This document shows, piece after piece, positions 6,383 through 6,624 of a stretch of DNA of 6,624 nt (the stretch's first letter is position 1; each line of letters starts with the position of its first letter). Position numbers and translations under genes: made by a program. The notes under the pieces are model-generated. The model was not told the DNA's origin and made no database searches. It saw only the letters and a list, made by a program, of their open reading frames with translations. Source of the DNA: Rugosibacter sp. (GTDB lineage: Bacteria > Pseudomonadota > Gammaproteobacteria > Burkholderiales > Rhodocyclaceae); contig JAUSQB010000205.1 in the NCBI GenBank assembly GCA_030652715.1, positions 1 to 6,624 on the forward strand, read 5' to 3'.

Positions 6383-6403
6383 GTTTCATCCGCGCCGACT
6401 TTT
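6383..6403. repeat. Dispersed repeat, right copy, second part
   Basis: Matches 174-194 in 19 of 21 bases (mismatches at 6385 and 6391), including the 12-base identity GCGCCGACTTTT at 6392-6403. Together with 6211-6244 it reconstructs the left copy, interrupted by roughly 140 bp. Confidence 0.55.
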
Positions 6404-6473
6404 CGGGAAATTTTCAGGAGGGAAAAGCAGCGATTCTTTCCGGCAATTTCCGGCCGACAAGTAAAAATGAAGA

Positions 6474-6550
6474 TGGTCCGCCCGACAGGACTCGAACCTG
6501 TTACCCCCGGCTTAGAAGGCCGGTGCTCTATCCAGATGAGCTACGGGCGG
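6474..6550 (-). tRNA. tRNA-Arg (anticodon TCT)
   Basis: A complete 77-nt cloverleaf on the minus strand, decoding AGA. The acceptor stem CCGCCCG/CGGGCGG is perfect, followed by discriminator A and an encoded CCA. The D stem is GCTC/GAGC. The anticodon stem CCGGC/GCCGG holds the loop CTTCTAA with TCT in the centre. The variable loop is GGGTA, and the T stem ACAGG/CCTGT holds TTCGAGT. It lies directly downstream of another tRNA on the same strand and was probably processed from a shared transcript. Confidence 0.97.
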
Positions 6551-6578
6551 AAAGGGCGGAAAGGGCTAGACAAAACAA

Positions 6579-6593
6579 CCCTTTTCAAAAGGG
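6579..6593. other. Palindrome in the tRNA spacer
   Basis: CCCTTTT-C-AAAAGGG is a near-perfect dyad in the 46-base gap between the two tRNAs. It could fold into a short hairpin that guides processing of the tRNA precursor, or be incidental. Confidence 0.35.
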
Positions 6594-6596
6594 AAT

Positions 6597-6624
6597 TGGT
6601 CGGGGTGAAAGGATTCGAACCTTC
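6597..6624 (-). tRNA. Partial tRNA, 3' end, probably tRNA-Pro
   Basis: The window cuts this gene. What is visible on the minus strand is the T arm (GAAGG, loop TTCGAAT, CCTTT), the 3' acceptor strand CACCCCG, discriminator A and CCA. The implied 5' acceptor strand CGGGGTG and A discriminator fit proteobacterial tRNA-Pro, and Pro(TGG) next to Arg(TCT) is a familiar proteobacterial order. The anticodon lies outside the window, so identity is inferred. Confidence 0.8.

Larger units (their letters stand above)
6146..6473. other. Non-coding, repeat- and hairpin-rich region between flavoprotein and tRNA genes
   Basis: This 328-bp stretch has no credible gene; the plus-strand open frame to 6338 overlaps the flavoprotein and reads through repeat sequence. 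It holds the split right copy of the dispersed repeat, a weak terminator (6282-6309) and a strong hairpin (6345-6365). Sequence near the tRNA (6425-6470) includes a small CCGG...CCGG inverted repeat. I found no tRNA-His here, which in some betaproteobacteria accompanies Pro and Arg. Confidence 0.65.

Noticed and set aside
6146..6473. Integrated element with tRNA-derived attachment sites
   Set aside because: I see no integrase gene and no duplicated tRNA 3' end elsewhere in the window.

Overview
This 6.6 kb window is chromosomal DNA of moderately high GC from a bacterium. It is most likely a betaproteobacterium, possibly of the Nitrosomonadales/Gallionellales type. That placement is an inference from three things: an adjacent tRNA-Pro/tRNA-Arg(TCT) pair with encoded CCA ends, the proteobacterial character of all four proteins, and clear Shine-Dalgarno sites. 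No marker fixes the genus.

Layout, left to right. Positions 1-374 are non-coding. They hold a 21-bp tandem repeat (97-159) that runs into a dispersed repeat (149-195), then the leader of ovoA. At 375-2771 (+) is a full-length bifunctional OvoA, made of an iron-dependent 5-histidylcysteine sulfoxide synthase and a C-terminal methyltransferase. It ends at a strong bidirectional terminator shared with the convergent gene at 2842-3831 (-), an ADP-ribosylglycohydrolase-fold protein of the crystallin-J1/SelJ-like kind with altered metal-site motifs. Upstream of that gene on the same strand is a 194-bp gap with a doubtful 40-residue membrane ORF, then a PduO-type corrinoid adenosyltransferase (4026-4577, -). 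A 152-bp divergent intergenic region with two hairpins separates it from a stand-alone lipoamide-dehydrogenase-like flavoprotein disulfide reductase (4730-6145, +). Positions 6146-6473 are non-coding and repeat-rich, with a second, split copy of the left-hand dispersed repeat. The window ends in a minus-strand tRNA cluster: complete tRNA-Arg(TCT) and the 3' end of a tRNA, probably Pro.

The genes do not form one operon: there are three transcription directions and only the two minus-strand genes could be co-transcribed. A loose thiol-redox theme links ovoA (an ovothiol maker) and the flavoprotein disulfide reductase, but nothing in the sequence proves a functional link. The ovothiol lyase OvoB, any B12-dependent enzyme, and any lipoyl-bearing E2 partner are all absent from the window. 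The most unusual points are the non-canonical ADP-ribosylglycohydrolase, the orphan reductase near ovoA, and the related repeats on both sides of the four-gene block next to the tRNAs.
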